A stretch of DNA of 64,000 bases from Saccharophagus degradans 2-40 (GCF_000013665.1 NC_007912.1:2962501-3026500); one strand, 5' to 3'; shown: positions 1 to 7,496, counted from the first letter of the stretch. Numbers and translations: made by a program. Notes: generated by a model not told the origin, from the sequence alone.

Positions 1-130
1 TTAGCCTAGTACTTTTATAAATGGAATGGAAGTGAAAAAAAACAGAGGAAAATAGCCATTCCATAGCAAATACAAACATACAAAATTTAGGCCTTAAAGT
101 TAACCTTGGCGATACCTAACTGGTAGCTCA
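1..130 (-). repeat. ORF-less cassette, copy A (partial)
   Basis: This is the 5' part of a cassette whose attC lies off the left edge. It matches the ORF-less cassettes at 3356, 9716 and 10166. It keeps the conserved hairpin (stem ATGGAATGG at 21-29 pairing with CCATTCCAT at 56-64) with a 26-nt loop, and the cassette-start block ending in GGTAGCTCA at 122-130. No conserved reading frame: indels in the loop shift the frame relative to the other copies. Confidence 0.75.
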
Positions 131-262
131 TAACGCCTTGCTAACCGGCAGACAAAGTGACGAAGCTTTTGTGCAACAATGAGCGTAGCGAATGCACAAA
201 AGAAGCGGCGCTTTGGCTGTCCAGCGGAGCCGTAGGCGGAGCGACGGTTGAGCAACTTGTTA
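131..262 (-). other. attC site 1
   Basis: A 132-bp attC belonging to the cassette gene at 266-631. It has the terminal TAACGC and GTTA boxes, and the inner stem TTTTGTGC/GCACAAAA shared by most sites of the array. Confidence 0.88.
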
Positions 263-265
263 GTA

Positions 266-631
266 CTATTTAGCACAAGGTTTTTTACCTAATAAAGACA
301 TCTGCCATTTTTCATAATTGGTTTTACCCCAAAGGCTTCGATCTTCCTTAATTTCATGATTTGGATTAGTTATAAGATTTTCAACTAACTCTTCATACTC
401 TGGCTTAGACACAGAAAAAGGTTTCCATCTCGCTCCGCCGTCCATTCCCGCATCATCACATCCCGACTCTAAGACTTCATTCAGAACATGAAGAGGAGGA
501 ATAATTCCAAAATACTTTAATGCGTAAACAAACCCGAGGGTAGACAATATAAACTCATCCAAGGGAGCGCATTCCCATGGACCTTCACCAGCCCCCATAG
601 CAGGCATTCTTTTAAATCGCACGTCATTCAT
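266..631 (-). CDS. Cassette-encoded hypothetical protein, 121 aa
   Basis: A complete small cassette gene that I do not recognise. It starts at an ATG 10 nt inside the cassette boundary without a clear Shine-Dalgarno sequence, and stops (TAG) 3 bp from attC site 1. The product has no signal peptide or membrane segment. It is rich in Gly and aromatic residues early on (GEGPWEC) and has a charged C-terminal half, so it is probably a soluble cytoplasmic protein. The cassette context is the only functional hint; such genes are often accessory or defence functions, but nothing in the sequence decides this. Confidence 0.75.
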   Translation of the reverse strand: MNDVRFKRMPAMGAGEGPWECAPLDEFILSTLGFVYALKYFGIIPPLHVLNEVLESGCDDAGMDGGARWKPFSVSKPEYEELVENLITNPNHEIKEDRSLWGKTNYEKWQMSLLGKKPCAK

Positions 632-640
632 TTAGAGTAC

Positions 641-750
641 TAACGCCTGTAGCACCTGCACGAATTGCGGAGTGCCTTTTTGTGTAAAATTGAGCGTAGC
701 GAAACACAAAAAGGCGCGTAGCAATTTGTGTCAGGTGACTACACTTGTTA
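641..750 (-). other. attC site 2
   Basis: A 110-bp attC for the cassette gene at 758-1102. Arms ACCTGCAC...GTGTCAGGT pair around an inner TTTTTGTGT/ACACAAAAA stem. Confidence 0.87.
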
Positions 751-757
751 GGTGACT

Positions 758-1102
758 TTAATTAACCGGCACATCTGATGAGATTAGTTTAGTGATTTTA
801 CCACTGCCGACTAAGTTGCCACCCTCTTGAATTCGCCAAATGAGGCCTGGAAACAAGTCTACTACATACCCGTCAGGCATTATAAAATGGATTTTCACTG
901 GCTTAGATTCTCCAGGCGTAATCCACTCATTGTTTTGCACTGTGATCTGGCCCATTCTCATTTCGACATTCTCCGGCCCTCCAAAGTTATGATTGGGTCG
1001 GTAGCCTGATGTAATTCCATTTACTCGACCAGATTCGCTAGCTGGCAACAATGAAACTATAGCTTCAACTTTTATCGAATACCATTTATCTTCCACTGGC
1101 AT
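758..1102 (-). CDS. Cassette protein resembling EF-Tu C-terminal domain, 114 aa
   Basis: The protein reads like the third beta-barrel domain of elongation factor Tu: an early VEAIVSLL strand, a YRPNHNFG stretch that recalls the YRPQF of EF-Tu, then MRMGQITV, a PGES turn and a final GKITKLI strand. There is no GTPase domain, so this is a stand-alone barrel. The family name is pattern recognition, not a search result. I choose ATG at 1102 because the attC core GTTAGGTG places AGGTG about 6 nt upstream of it; a GTG at 1111 in the same frame is the alternative. The gene ends just before attC site 2. The function is unknown; a role in binding tRNA or an elongation factor partner would only be a guess. 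Confidence 0.75.
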   Translation of the reverse strand: MPVEDKWYSIKVEAIVSLLPASESGRVNGITSGYRPNHNFGGPENVEMRMGQITVQNNEWITPGESKPVKIHFIMPDGYVVDLFPGLIWRIQEGGNLVGSGKITKLISSDVPVN

Positions 1103-1112
1103 TACGCGCACC

Positions 1113-1246
1113 TAACGCAGAGCTAAACGGCGCACAAAGTGGAGCTAATTTTGTGCAACAATTTGCGAAGCAAATGCACAAAAGAAGCGGAGCTTTGGGC
1201 GTCCAGTGGAGGCCAACGGCCGGAACGGTGTTTTAGCGTTTTGTTA
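1113..1246 (-). other. attC site 3
   Basis: A 134-bp attC of the commonest type in the array (AGAGCTAAACGGCGC ... GTTTTAGCG), belonging to the gene at 1250-1597. Confidence 0.9.
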
Positions 1247-1249
1247 GGC

Positions 1250-1597
1250 TTATGGCAGTGACTTTGATAGAAACACACGATCACATCCGACACAAACTGA
1301 CTTTATTGAATACCTATAGTTTACAAAAAGGCTGATGTATTTAGCTACATGCCGCCCAGCAAATACGAAGATCCCAAAAAACACCACTGTCATTACGAGA
1401 GTACGAAGTGGTCCAGCCATCGAGTCTAGGCTTGAATCAGTTGAAACAAGGACGATAGATGCTATCCAAGAAACAAATGCCACGGGGAGTGCTGTAACAA
1501 GGAGTAGGAATGACGCCCCGACCGCATCAACTAGATTAATATTAATTTCTTGAGTGAGCTTGCTCCGCTTTCCACAATTATCACAGATATGTAGCAT
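1250..1597 (-). CDS. Cassette zinc-ribbon membrane protein, 115 aa
   Basis: A small membrane protein with a cysteine pair at each end: CDNC at residues 5-8 and CVGC at residues 102-105. Between them lie two hydrophobic segments (roughly 27-50 and 63-85). The pairs could form one zinc ribbon if both termini are on the cytoplasmic side, which a two-helix hairpin allows. The start at 1597 is supported by GAGGA 6 nt upstream; a longer open frame to 1684 runs backwards into attC site 4 and is not used. The exact function is unknown. Zinc-ribbon plus two helices is common in uncharacterised integron cassettes. Confidence 0.78.
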   Translation of the reverse strand: MLHICDNCGKRSKLTQEININLVDAVGASFLLLVTALPVAFVSWIASIVLVSTDSSLDSMAGPLRTLVMTVVFFGIFVFAGRHVAKYISLFVNYRYSIKSVCVGCDRVFLSKSLP

Positions 1598-1615
1598 TCT
1601 ATTCCTCGAAAAGCC

Positions 1616-1749
1616 TAACGCAGAGCTAAACGGCGCACAAAGTGGAGCTGCTTTTGTGCAATAATTTGCGAAGCAAATGCACAAAAGAAGCGGAGCTTTG
1701 GGCGTCCAGTGGAGGCCAAAGGCCGGAACGGTGTTTTAGCGTTTTGTTA
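1616..1749 (-). other. attC site 4
   Basis: A 134-bp attC nearly identical to sites 3, 6 and 19; it serves the cassette containing the gene at 1825-2097. Confidence 0.9.
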
Positions 1750-1824
1750 TATTTTTCCATGCGCTTTGCATACAAAATCTAGGAACTCTTCACCGTTTCT
1801 AAAAACAGTAGTTTTACGATCGTT

Positions 1825-2097
1825 TTATGGATCCCACCCTTGCGACAGCGCAAACCGTATAAACTTTTCCGCAACGTTAGGTTCGTACGCATTAGTAGTG
1901 CCCTCAAAATGTATGTACACGCCAATTATTCTTGGATTTTGAGCTCCATTGAACTCCACTACGAATGGCGAAGTTTTAAATCCATCCAAATAACCACGAA
2001 AGGATACTAGTTCGTTTCGCGCTTCATGATCAAAACCCTTCTTTATCCCGTAAAGATAAGCTTGATCATCAATTTTAATTTTTCTCAGTTTACTCAT
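1825..2097 (-). CDS. Cassette hypothetical protein, 90 aa, probably truncated
   Basis: The frame opens at an ATG (2097) close to the cassette boundary and stops at TAA 1825-1827. Reading on in the same frame gives 25 more sense codons (NDRKTTVFRNGEEFLDFV then CKAHGKI) and a second TAA at 1747-1749, exactly in the attC TAAC where cassette genes usually end. The first stop therefore looks like a nonsense mutation in a gene of about 116 codons. The product is soluble and unrecognised: a basic N-terminus, a central FVVEFNGAQNPRIIGVYIHF beta region and a C-terminal FIRFALSQGW. Whether the 90-residue form is active is unknown. Confidence 0.7.
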   Translation of the reverse strand: MSKLRKIKIDDQAYLYGIKKGFDHEARNELVSFRGYLDGFKTSPFVVEFNGAQNPRIIGVYIHFEGTTNAYEPNVAEKFIRFALSQGWDP

Positions 2098-2114
2098 CGG
2101 TTAGCTATGAAATA

Positions 2115-2165
2115 TAACGCCCAATTCAAGCGCCGCCGAAGGCGGTCGGTTGGAATTGATTGTTA
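2115..2165 (-). other. attC site 5 (short)
   Basis: At 51 bp this is the shortest site in the array. It is almost only a stem: CCAATTCAAGCGCCGCC pairs with GGCGGTCGGTTGGAATTG. It lacks the TTTTGTGC inner stem of the others. It belongs to the 346-aa gene at 2163-3203, whose stop codon it supplies. Confidence 0.85.
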
Positions 2166-3203
2166 TGAGCTTTTACTCTCGATAGCTAGTACGCGCTTTT
2201 CTAACTTTTTTATTTCTGCGAAATTTACCTTCATTTGCTCTACATCCTGATTGTCTTCGCTGCTTTCAGGACTGTAAAAATCGACTTCGCCACCTTTTTC
2301 TACAAACTCTATTAGATTTTTAACTGATTTCTCTAGAACTTTGAATTTTTCACCATCACCGTTTTGATTAATGTTCAAATTTACTGAAATTTCTTTCGTA
2401 ATAGATTCAAGTCCTTCCTTTTTTTCCTTATCAGCTTCCTTTGATAATTCGGCTTCTAATTTCTGATTTCCGAGTTTAAGCGCCTTGATTTCTTCGGCTT
2501 TCTTTCTGATAGTTAGCACTCTGTCAGCTACTTTAAGTGCCGAGAGTATGATCGTGCTTGTTGTTGTGGCAATTGCTGCAATTACAGCAAGTTCAATAAT
2601 GATTGATCCTTTTTGAGCACCAACAACCTTAACATCTTCAGGCGCATATCCATGAGCCATGGCGATTCCACGGCCAATTTCCCACCAAGTATTACCCATT
2701 TTTTTAAAATCAGTAAGATTATTAAGAGAAACATCATTCTGAAAATGGACACGCATAACAACCTGCTCATCTTCATCAGAATCTTCGTCATCGACATCGA
2801 TTAGTGAGGCGAGATTAGATTTTAATTGATCAGACTTCTGAATTGCTTGAGTGAGCTTGCCGTGGATCGAATTTACTTCGGCTGTCGCAGTTGCGATATC
2901 TAATGAGTTCCTAAAAAGCAGATCTTCTAAATTCGTAACACCCTCTGAACCAATGTAATGAGATATTTCTAGTTTCGAGAGCATTCTCTCTTGCTCATTA
3001 GTAAGACCTGAAAGCGATATCTTCTCGATAGCATCGATTAAAGCATCTTTTTGAGTTTCGAAAGGCTGCATTGGTTGATTGTTACGAGCATTAACATTCT
3101 GCTGCATAGCTTTATGAAGCTGCTGATATTTTTGGACTACTTGCAATTTCTTTACATTTTCATCAATCCAATAAGAAAGACTTAACAGTTCTTTAATTTG
3201 CAC
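2163..3203 (-). CDS. Cassette coiled-coil membrane protein, 346 aa
   Basis: This is by far the largest cassette gene. It starts at GTG 3203 behind a strong AAGGAGG and ends on the TAA of attC site 5. Residues 1-135 are mostly helical and charged, with a DEDSDEDE acidic run near 140. Residues 145-200 contain a VVMRVHFQND segment and the motif AHGYAPEDVKVV. Then GSIIIELAVIAAIATTTSTI (about 203-222) forms a membrane or amphipathic helix, followed by a long Lys/Glu coiled coil to the end. A GS-I-hydrophobic helix followed by a coiled coil recalls membrane-associated modules in bacterial conflict proteins, but I cannot name a family. The strong ribosome site, large size and atypical short attC suggest a cassette of distinct origin. 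Confidence 0.8.
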   Translation of the reverse strand: MQIKELLSLSYWIDENVKKLQVVQKYQQLHKAMQQNVNARNNQPMQPFETQKDALIDAIEKISLSGLTNEQERMLSKLEISHYIGSEGVTNLEDLLFRNSLDIATATAEVNSIHGKLTQAIQKSDQLKSNLASLIDVDDEDSDEDEQVVMRVHFQNDVSLNNLTDFKKMGNTWWEIGRGIAMAHGYAPEDVKVVGAQKGSIIIELAVIAAIATTTSTIILSALKVADRVLTIRKKAEEIKALKLGNQKLEAELSKEADKEKKEGLESITKEISVNLNINQNGDGEKFKVLEKSVKNLIEFVEKGGEVDFYSPESSEDNQDVEQMKVNFAEIKKLEKRVLAIESKSS

Positions 3204-3221
3204 AATTCCTCCTTCAGCTCA

Positions 3222-3355
3222 TAACGCAGAGCTAAACGGCGCACAAAGTGGAGCTGCTTTTGTGCGAAAATTTGCGAAGCAAATGCACAAAAGAAGCGGA
3301 GCTTTGGGCGTCCAGTGGAGGCCGCAGGCCGGAACGGTGTTTTAGCGTTTTGTTA
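3222..3355 (-). other. attC site 6
   Basis: A 134-bp common-type attC that belongs to ORF-less cassette B. Confidence 0.9.
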
Positions 3356-3670
3356 TGAGAGACCACTAACCATACCTACAACACCTTAAATATTTTATTA
3401 CCAACTAAATTGATTAGTAACCCATACATGCTTTTGATTTTACTTATAGCCGCGTTGCCTTTACGCCAAAGCAGTAGCACCAACTTTCTGCGCTTTAAGT
3501 AGGAATTGCAAAAAAGCGAAGAAAATACTCGCTAAAATTGCGTTTAGCCTAGTACTTTTTCAGATGGAATGGAAGTAAAAAACCGAGGAAAAAGCCATTC
3601 CATAGCGCATACAAATTAACCTAAATTAAAACCTTAAAACCGACCTTGGCGATACCTAGCTGGTAGCTCA
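3356..3670 (-). repeat. ORF-less cassette, copy B
   Basis: A 315-bp cassette body with no gene of normal size. It is closely similar to copy C (9716-10031), more diverged from copy D (10166-10557), and matches partial copy A at the window start. On the minus strand it has a 9-bp perfect hairpin (3564-3572 with 3595-3603, 22-nt loop). Further on, at about 3512-3534, lies AGCGA...TCGCT followed by a T run, which could be a weak intrinsic terminator. Only a 19-codon frame spans the hairpin, and it is not kept in copies A and D, so an RNA role fits better than a peptide. Confidence 0.8.
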
Positions 3671-3802
3671 TAACGCATAGCTAAACGGCGCACAAAGTGG
3701 AGCTGGTTTGTGCAATAATTTGCGAAGCAAATGCACAAACGAGCGGAGCTTTGGGCGTCCAGTGGAGGCCAAAGGCCGGAACGATGTTTGAGCGAATTGT
3801 TA
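3671..3802 (-). other. attC site 7
   Basis: A 132-bp common-type attC with a slightly diverged 3' arm (GATGTTTGAGCGAATTGTTA). It belongs to the lipoprotein gene at 3879-4163. Confidence 0.9.
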
Positions 3803-3878
3803 GAATTTCACTCTTCGACTGCATATTTTTCTATAACCGTATATATACAATTATTGGCATTTACTTTATTGCCACACT

Positions 3879-4163
3879 CTACGCTAACATCGTATACCAT
3901 TTCTCTTTCGAGGCCGAATAAGCTGCAACAACAAGATTCTTACCACTTTCACTCTTTAATTCCATTTCACTGCGTTCAAAGGTCTCCATGGAAACATAGA
4001 AGTCTTTTTGTGTATTTCCAAAACTCAATACAGCCATTACAGCTCTTCTAGCATCAATAGCTTCAACTCCTTCTGCTCTCTCTATTTCCACAGAAAACCT
4101 GAGAATTGAATTGTTACTGCATGCGCTTAGTATAAAACCAGCAAAAATTAGTACAATTCGCAT
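3879..4163 (-). CDS. Cassette small lipoprotein, 94 aa
   Basis: The N-terminus MRIVLIFAGFILSAC is a lipoprotein signal with the lipobox LSAC and acylated Cys15, so the product is probably membrane-anchored in the periplasm. The mature part is about 80 residues with no family I recognise. The stop (TAG at 3879) lies 76 bp before attC site 7. That is a longer gap than usual here, and the residual frame contains further stops, so I see no clear C-terminal extension. Confidence 0.75.
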   Translation of the reverse strand: MRIVLIFAGFILSACSNNSILRFSVEIERAEGVEAIDARRAVMAVLSFGNTQKDFYVSMETFERSEMELKSESGKNLVVAAYSASKEKWYTMLA

Positions 4164-4182
4164 TTATTTACTCGTTGAATTC

Positions 4183-4287
4183 TAACGCCCAGCTAAGCCG
4201 CCGGAACGGAGTTGATTGTTTTGTGCGAGCGTAGCGGAAAAGCACAAAACGAGCAACGCAGTGGAGGTCGGCTTGAGCTGTTTGTTA
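4183..4287 (-). other. attC site 8
   Basis: A 105-bp attC with the inner stem GTTTTGTGC/GCACAAAAC and a CCGCCGGAACG arm. It supplies the stop of the gene at 4285-4668. Confidence 0.88.
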
Positions 4288-4668
4288 ACTGTAATACGGA
4301 CCGGACCATACGTAGCCTTGTTTTTTTGTTTTAAAGCCATCTTCGATTAGTTGAGTGCCACCACCTTTCATTGAGCTACCCCACATAAATATTTTGTCGC
4401 TGAACATATCTTTAAGGTATTCAGAGACTTCTGTGACTATTTCTTTGACCTCATCGGGACTGTCAGTTTTTTCATTGAAATAGCCACAATGCCAATGAGT
4501 GAAATTGCCAACAAAAACTGTTAGCTCATCATAGTCATCTTGTATATCGATGCTACCGACTTCATTACAAACTGGAGGAATAGAAATAAGCTTTTTCTCA
4601 TCATCGGTGCTAAATTGCAGCGACGGAAATTGCGACTCTATTTCCTTTTTCATTGCTTCGTAGAGCAT
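4285..4668 (-). CDS. Cassette hypothetical protein, 127 aa
   Basis: A soluble, acidic protein with no signal peptide. It starts MLYEAMKKEIE at 4668, behind GAGGGG; a longer frame to 4785 only reads back through attC site 9. It has a central VFVGNFTHWHCGYF stretch and a Gly-rich end (SSMKGGGTQLIEDGF). The stop TAA overlaps the attC 8 boundary, the classic compact cassette layout. I do not recognise the family. Confidence 0.75.
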   Translation of the reverse strand: MLYEAMKKEIESQFPSLQFSTDDEKKLISIPPVCNEVGSIDIQDDYDELTVFVGNFTHWHCGYFNEKTDSPDEVKEIVTEVSEYLKDMFSDKIFMWGSSMKGGGTQLIEDGFKTKKQGYVWSGPYYS

Positions 4669-4685
4669 GACCCCTCTTTTACAGT

Positions 4686-4793
4686 TAACGCCTTTGTAAC
4701 AGGCATTTTTTGTGTAGTGGAGTTTTGCGGTAAAATGGCGAAGCCACCGCAAAACGGAGCGTAGCAAAAAATGTCCTGTTGACAAACTTGTTA
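4686..4793 (-). other. attC site 9
   Basis: A 108-bp attC with a different inner stem (TTTTGCGGT/ACCGCAAAA) and outer arms AACAGGCATTTTTT/AAAAAATGTCCTGTT. It supplies the stop of the gene at 4791-5216. Confidence 0.88.
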
Positions 4794-5216
4794 TGTGCCT
4801 TTGATTCTACACCGTTTACTTAAAGTACTACCATCCATCAGAACAACAATATTTTCGTTGAAATCTGGATCAGGTTCACCACCACGGAATTTTACGAAAC
4901 TAATATTATAAAGCCACTGATTAGTTTTAAAGCCTTCAGCACGATACGAGCTTAAACTATAACGAACAATTTCTTCTGACACCTTCCCTTGATATTCGTT
5001 CGCAACCCAATCACTTACTATCTTTTTGGCTTCACTAATTTTTATTGGTGGGTCACCATTGCCATCCCAATGTGTACTCAACCGAAGCTCATGTGACGAA
5101 TCAAAAGTTATTGAGCACTCAAGCCCATTACTCATAGTCCAGCGCTCTACATAAGATTCATTCGCTAACAAATCAACCGAGGAGAATATAACCAGAATAA
5201 AAAATATAATTTTCAT
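4791..5216 (-). CDS. Cassette exported protein, 141 aa
   Basis: It starts with a cleavable signal peptide (MKIIFFILVIFSSVDLLA, then NES), so the product is probably periplasmic. The mature part has beta-rich sequence such as SNGLECSITFDSSHELRLS and ends CRIKGT. There are three Cys in the precursor, two of which could form a disulphide. The start at 5216 is chosen because it begins the signal peptide; the longer frame to 5303 runs through attC site 10. No known family is recognised. Confidence 0.75.
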   Translation of the reverse strand: MKIIFFILVIFSSVDLLANESYVERWTMSNGLECSITFDSSHELRLSTHWDGNGDPPIKISEAKKIVSDWVANEYQGKVSEEIVRYSLSSYRAEGFKTNQWLYNISFVKFRGGEPDPDFNENIVVLMDGSTLSKRCRIKGT

Positions 5217-5241
5217 TTTTAACGTGAACTCTTTAGGCACA

Positions 5242-5339
5242 TAACGCCTTGCTAAGGGGCGTTTCTGGAGTTGATTGTTTTGTGCTACTAAAGCACAAAA
5301 CAAGCGACGGAAGAAACGTCCCTCTTGAGCAACTTGTTA
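5242..5339 (-). other. attC site 10
   Basis: A 98-bp attC with arms GGGGCGTTTCT/AGAAACGTCCCT and inner stem GTTTTGTGCT/AGCACAAAAC. It belongs to the gene at 5349-5714. Confidence 0.88.
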
Positions 5340-5348
5340 GCTATAGCA

Positions 5349-5714
5349 CTAGGAACCGCTATACAGCTCTCCCAGATGCTCTTTTGTTTTAGCAATGCAC
5401 ATTGCATCCAATTTTCCAAAATAGAATTTCCTTCCATCTTTGAAAGAAACTTGTAGCACTGAATTATTTCCGATATAAAATGACTTTGCTTCATCAAGTT
5501 TCGATGCCCATTTCATATCCTTCCCCGTAGTACCCTTAAAGGTCATTAAATTTGCTGATGGATTCAATGAAACTCTTCTCTTGACATCATCACTGGAAAA
5601 TTGAATAAGTAACACGCCATTATCTAGACTTTCGCAACGAGTCTGCTTGAATTCGGTGCCAGCAATACATTTAAGGTTGACGGAAAGTACCACAAATACT
5701 AGATATTTTTTCAT
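5349..5714 (-). CDS. Cassette exported protein, 121 aa
   Basis: It has an N-terminal signal peptide (MKKYLVFVVLSVNLKCIAG) and a GGGGAAT ribosome site 1-2 nt further upstream than ideal. The mature part carries FKQTRCESLDNG and KLDAMCIAKT, so two Cys may pair. It resembles the neighbouring cassette 4791-5216 only in being a small exported protein. It ends 10 bp before attC site 10. No family is recognised. Confidence 0.75.
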   Translation of the reverse strand: MKKYLVFVVLSVNLKCIAGTEFKQTRCESLDNGVLLIQFSSDDVKRRVSLNPSANLMTFKGTTGKDMKWASKLDEAKSFYIGNNSVLQVSFKDGRKFYFGKLDAMCIAKTKEHLGELYSGS

Positions 5715-5737
5715 ATTCCCCGATATAGCTTTACAGC

Positions 5738-5809
5738 TAACGCCGGCAGCAAAGGCTGCCGAAGGCAGTCCAGTGGAGCATAGCGGAACGATTTTGCCTG
5801 CCCTTGTTA
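5738..5809 (-). other. attC site 11 (short)
   Basis: A 72-bp attC. GCCGGCAGCAAAGGCTGCC pairs with the GGCAGTCC and TTTTGCCTGCCC arms. It has no TTTTGTGC inner stem. It supplies the stop of the gene at 5807-6256. Confidence 0.83.
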
Positions 5810-6256
5810 TAACGCGAGGCGGTTATCCAATAGCTCATATTCATCCAATGCTCCGCGCAATATTTGGAAAAGCTCTACTATTTTCCCATCAATTTCAATG
5901 TAATACATCTCTCGTGATTTGTTTTGATTAAGCGTGATACGACCAAAATAATCTGTTTGCTTTGCATTGGATCGAGGCTTGTAATCTAACCCGCCATGTT
6001 TGATGGAATTAGCTAGGTCGGCGATTACCTTTAGGTGCTTTGATTGATTAATAAACTCCTCTATTTCCTTTCCTCTACCCGGATAACGCTTTTTCATCCA
6101 GTCTTTTTCGTTCCATAGACTTGTAATAAGTGGCTTAAGATATTGCTTTAATTGATGATTAGACAACTCATAATGGCTCCAATTAGCTACTTTATTCCAG
6201 TGAGCCAGCACTGTGAACCAATTTTCTCTTGAGTTTTCAGGGTTAACGATTTTCAT
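5807..6256 (-). CDS. Cassette hypothetical protein, 149 aa
   Basis: A soluble, Trp/His-rich helical protein (FTVLAHWNKVANWSHYELS) with a central KVIADLANSIKHGG motif, which recalls small helical proteins often annotated only as hypothetical in genomic islands. It has no signal peptide. It starts at ATG 6256 just inside the cassette boundary, with poor Shine-Dalgarno support, and ends on the attC 11 TAA. The KHG-type helix is a loose similarity to HEPN-like helical proteins, but the RX4-6H motif needed for RNase activity is not obvious. Confidence 0.75.
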   Translation of the reverse strand: MKIVNPENSRENWFTVLAHWNKVANWSHYELSNHQLKQYLKPLITSLWNEKDWMKKRYPGRGKEIEEFINQSKHLKVIADLANSIKHGGLDYKPRSNAKQTDYFGRITLNQNKSREMYYIEIDGKIVELFQILRGALDEYELLDNRLAL

Positions 6257-6270
6257 GATTTAGAGTGTTA

Positions 6271-6337
6271 TAACGCCCAAAGCAGCGGCGCGCGTTAGCG
6301 CGTCCAGCCCGTAGGGCGATGCTGCCTTTGATTGTTA
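6271..6337 (-). other. attC site 12 (short)
   Basis: A 67-bp attC whose arms CCAAAGCAGC...GCTGCCTTTG form a near-perfect stem. It belongs to the lipoprotein gene at 6350-6919. Confidence 0.83.
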
Positions 6338-6349
6338 GGTGATGCCTGC

Positions 6350-6919
6350 TTAGTACGCATTTTCTTTCTCAATGGTAAACTTAGTCAAGCTCAGTAAGTA
6401 AAGGCATATATCTACATAAGTATCGGCTGCTTCCTCGCCACTAGGACTCCAAAGATTCCACGACTGGTAGCTATTGCCGTTGGCTTTTTCAAAGATCCAT
6501 TGAGCGCCATCCATGCCGATGGTTTCCTCATCAGGCTTATATTCCCATTTGTCGATCTGCTCGGCGAGGAACCTTAGTTTATTTGATTCCTCGCTCGTTA
6601 ATTCTCGCTCATCTTTTATTTGAATATGGCCCGGAGAATAACCACCTGCTCCTGATAATTGCTTAGCGTTTAAAGTACACCTTGCTTCACAATCAACTCT
6701 CACGACTATTGGAGCATGAAAGCTTCGTAGCCAAGTAAACCTATACACTTCGCTGTACAATGGTAGTTTTATTGGCTTTTCGCGAGCTGCACGCAAATGC
6801 GCAGAAAACCATTCTCTTTCAAAGGAGTCTAACTCCTTCCACTCTGGAAAGTAGTCTGTCTTTATTGCTGCACATGCAACAAGAAAAAAACTTATAAAAA
6901 CTACTATGCTCGACTTCAC
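6350..6919 (-). CDS. Cassette lipoprotein, 189 aa
   Basis: Starting at GTG 6919 the product begins MKSSIVVFISFFLVAC, a lipoprotein signal with lipobox LVAC and Cys16. The attC core GTTAGGTGA provides AGGTGA just upstream of this GTG; an ATG at 6940 lies inside attC site 13 and would place seven odd residues before the signal. The mature part contains RVDCEARCTL (two Cys), a Gly-rich GAGGYSPGHIQI segment and a Trp-rich end (WNLWSPSGEEAADTYVDICL). I do not recognise the family; the layout suggests a periplasmic lipoprotein. Confidence 0.75.
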   Translation of the reverse strand: MKSSIVVFISFFLVACAAIKTDYFPEWKELDSFEREWFSAHLRAAREKPIKLPLYSEVYRFTWLRSFHAPIVVRVDCEARCTLNAKQLSGAGGYSPGHIQIKDERELTSEESNKLRFLAEQIDKWEYKPDEETIGMDGAQWIFEKANGNSYQSWNLWSPSGEEAADTYVDICLYLLSLTKFTIEKENAY

Positions 6920-6929
6920 GCATTCACCT

Positions 6930-6991
6930 AACGCCGCCATAAATTGCCGCTTGAAGCGCAGCGTAAAGCGGTCAATTTGATGGCCTTGTTA
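6930..6991 (-). other. attC site 13 (short)
   Basis: A 62-bp attC with arms CCATAAATTGCCGCTT and AAGCGGTCAATTTGATGG. The frame of the gene at 6972-7391 runs into it. Confidence 0.82.
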
Positions 6992-7391
6992 TGAGCCATT
7001 TGCTAATTGATGGCACAGAGTACCGGATACTTTTTAACACTTTTGTACCTTTACATAAGTAGTCAATAAACACACCCATTTCATGCGATTTATTAGTGTA
7101 GTAACCGATAGCTTCTGGCTTTGAATTGGACACTGGCAACTCGGTTATATATACAAATAATTCCTCACCATTTGAGCCAAGAAGGAATGACCCGCTTCTT
7201 TTGGCAGGACAACCAGATGGGCTTTCCAGTGGCCCCTGCATTTCGATCATGGTTGCAACGCCTTCAGGATTTACCTTAATAGCAAACCCCAAAGTCTCTG
7301 CCAACTCAGGAGTTAATGTTACTTCTTTAGGCCCACCACTCGCGAACGAAAAAGAAGAAAACATAATTAGTATTATTCCAATGAATCTCAT
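6972..7391 (-). CDS. Cassette exported protein, 139 aa
   Basis: A signal peptide (MRFIGIILIMFSSFSFASG) is followed by a mature protein of about 120 residues, probably periplasmic. It has two Cys (SGCPAKRSG and DYLCKG). The stop lies 20 bp inside attC site 13, so the last residues (ITRPSN) are encoded by the recombination site. The start at 7391 begins the signal peptide; the frame to 7484 only extends through attC site 14. No family is recognised. Confidence 0.75.
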   Translation of the reverse strand: MRFIGIILIMFSSFSFASGGPKEVTLTPELAETLGFAIKVNPEGVATMIEMQGPLESPSGCPAKRSGSFLLGSNGEELFVYITELPVSNSKPEAIGYYTNKSHEMGVFIDYLCKGTKVLKSIRYSVPSISKWLITRPSN

Positions 7392-7404
7392 CGCTAGTAG
7401 CTCA

Positions 7405-7496
7405 TAACGCCGTTGTAAATTGCAGTTTTGGAGGAGCCCGTTTGTGCTATTTAGCACAAAAAGGAGCGACGGAAAAACTGTCAATTTGACAACCTT
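7405..7496 (-). other. attC site 14, left part (interrupted by IS)
   Basis: The outer 92 bp of an attC (TAACGCCGTTGTAAATTG ... CAATTTGACAACCTT) are here. The terminal GTTA is displaced to 9132-9135 by the IS110-family element. Rejoining the two parts restores a typical ~96-bp site belonging to the DUF4262 cassette at 9133-9570. Confidence 0.85.

Noticed and set aside
1598-1684. N-terminal extensions such as MCICFAN that make cassette ORFs longer
   Set aside because: These read through attC sequence and recur in several cassettes; ribosome sites support the shorter starts.
1709-1942. Plus-strand ORF over attC site 4 (also similar at 9555-9797)
   Set aside because: It repeats because attC sites repeat; the minus-strand cassette genes are the real ones.
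3544-3603. 19-codon ORF over the hairpin of the ORF-less cassette
   Set aside because: The frame is broken in copies A and D while the stem is kept.
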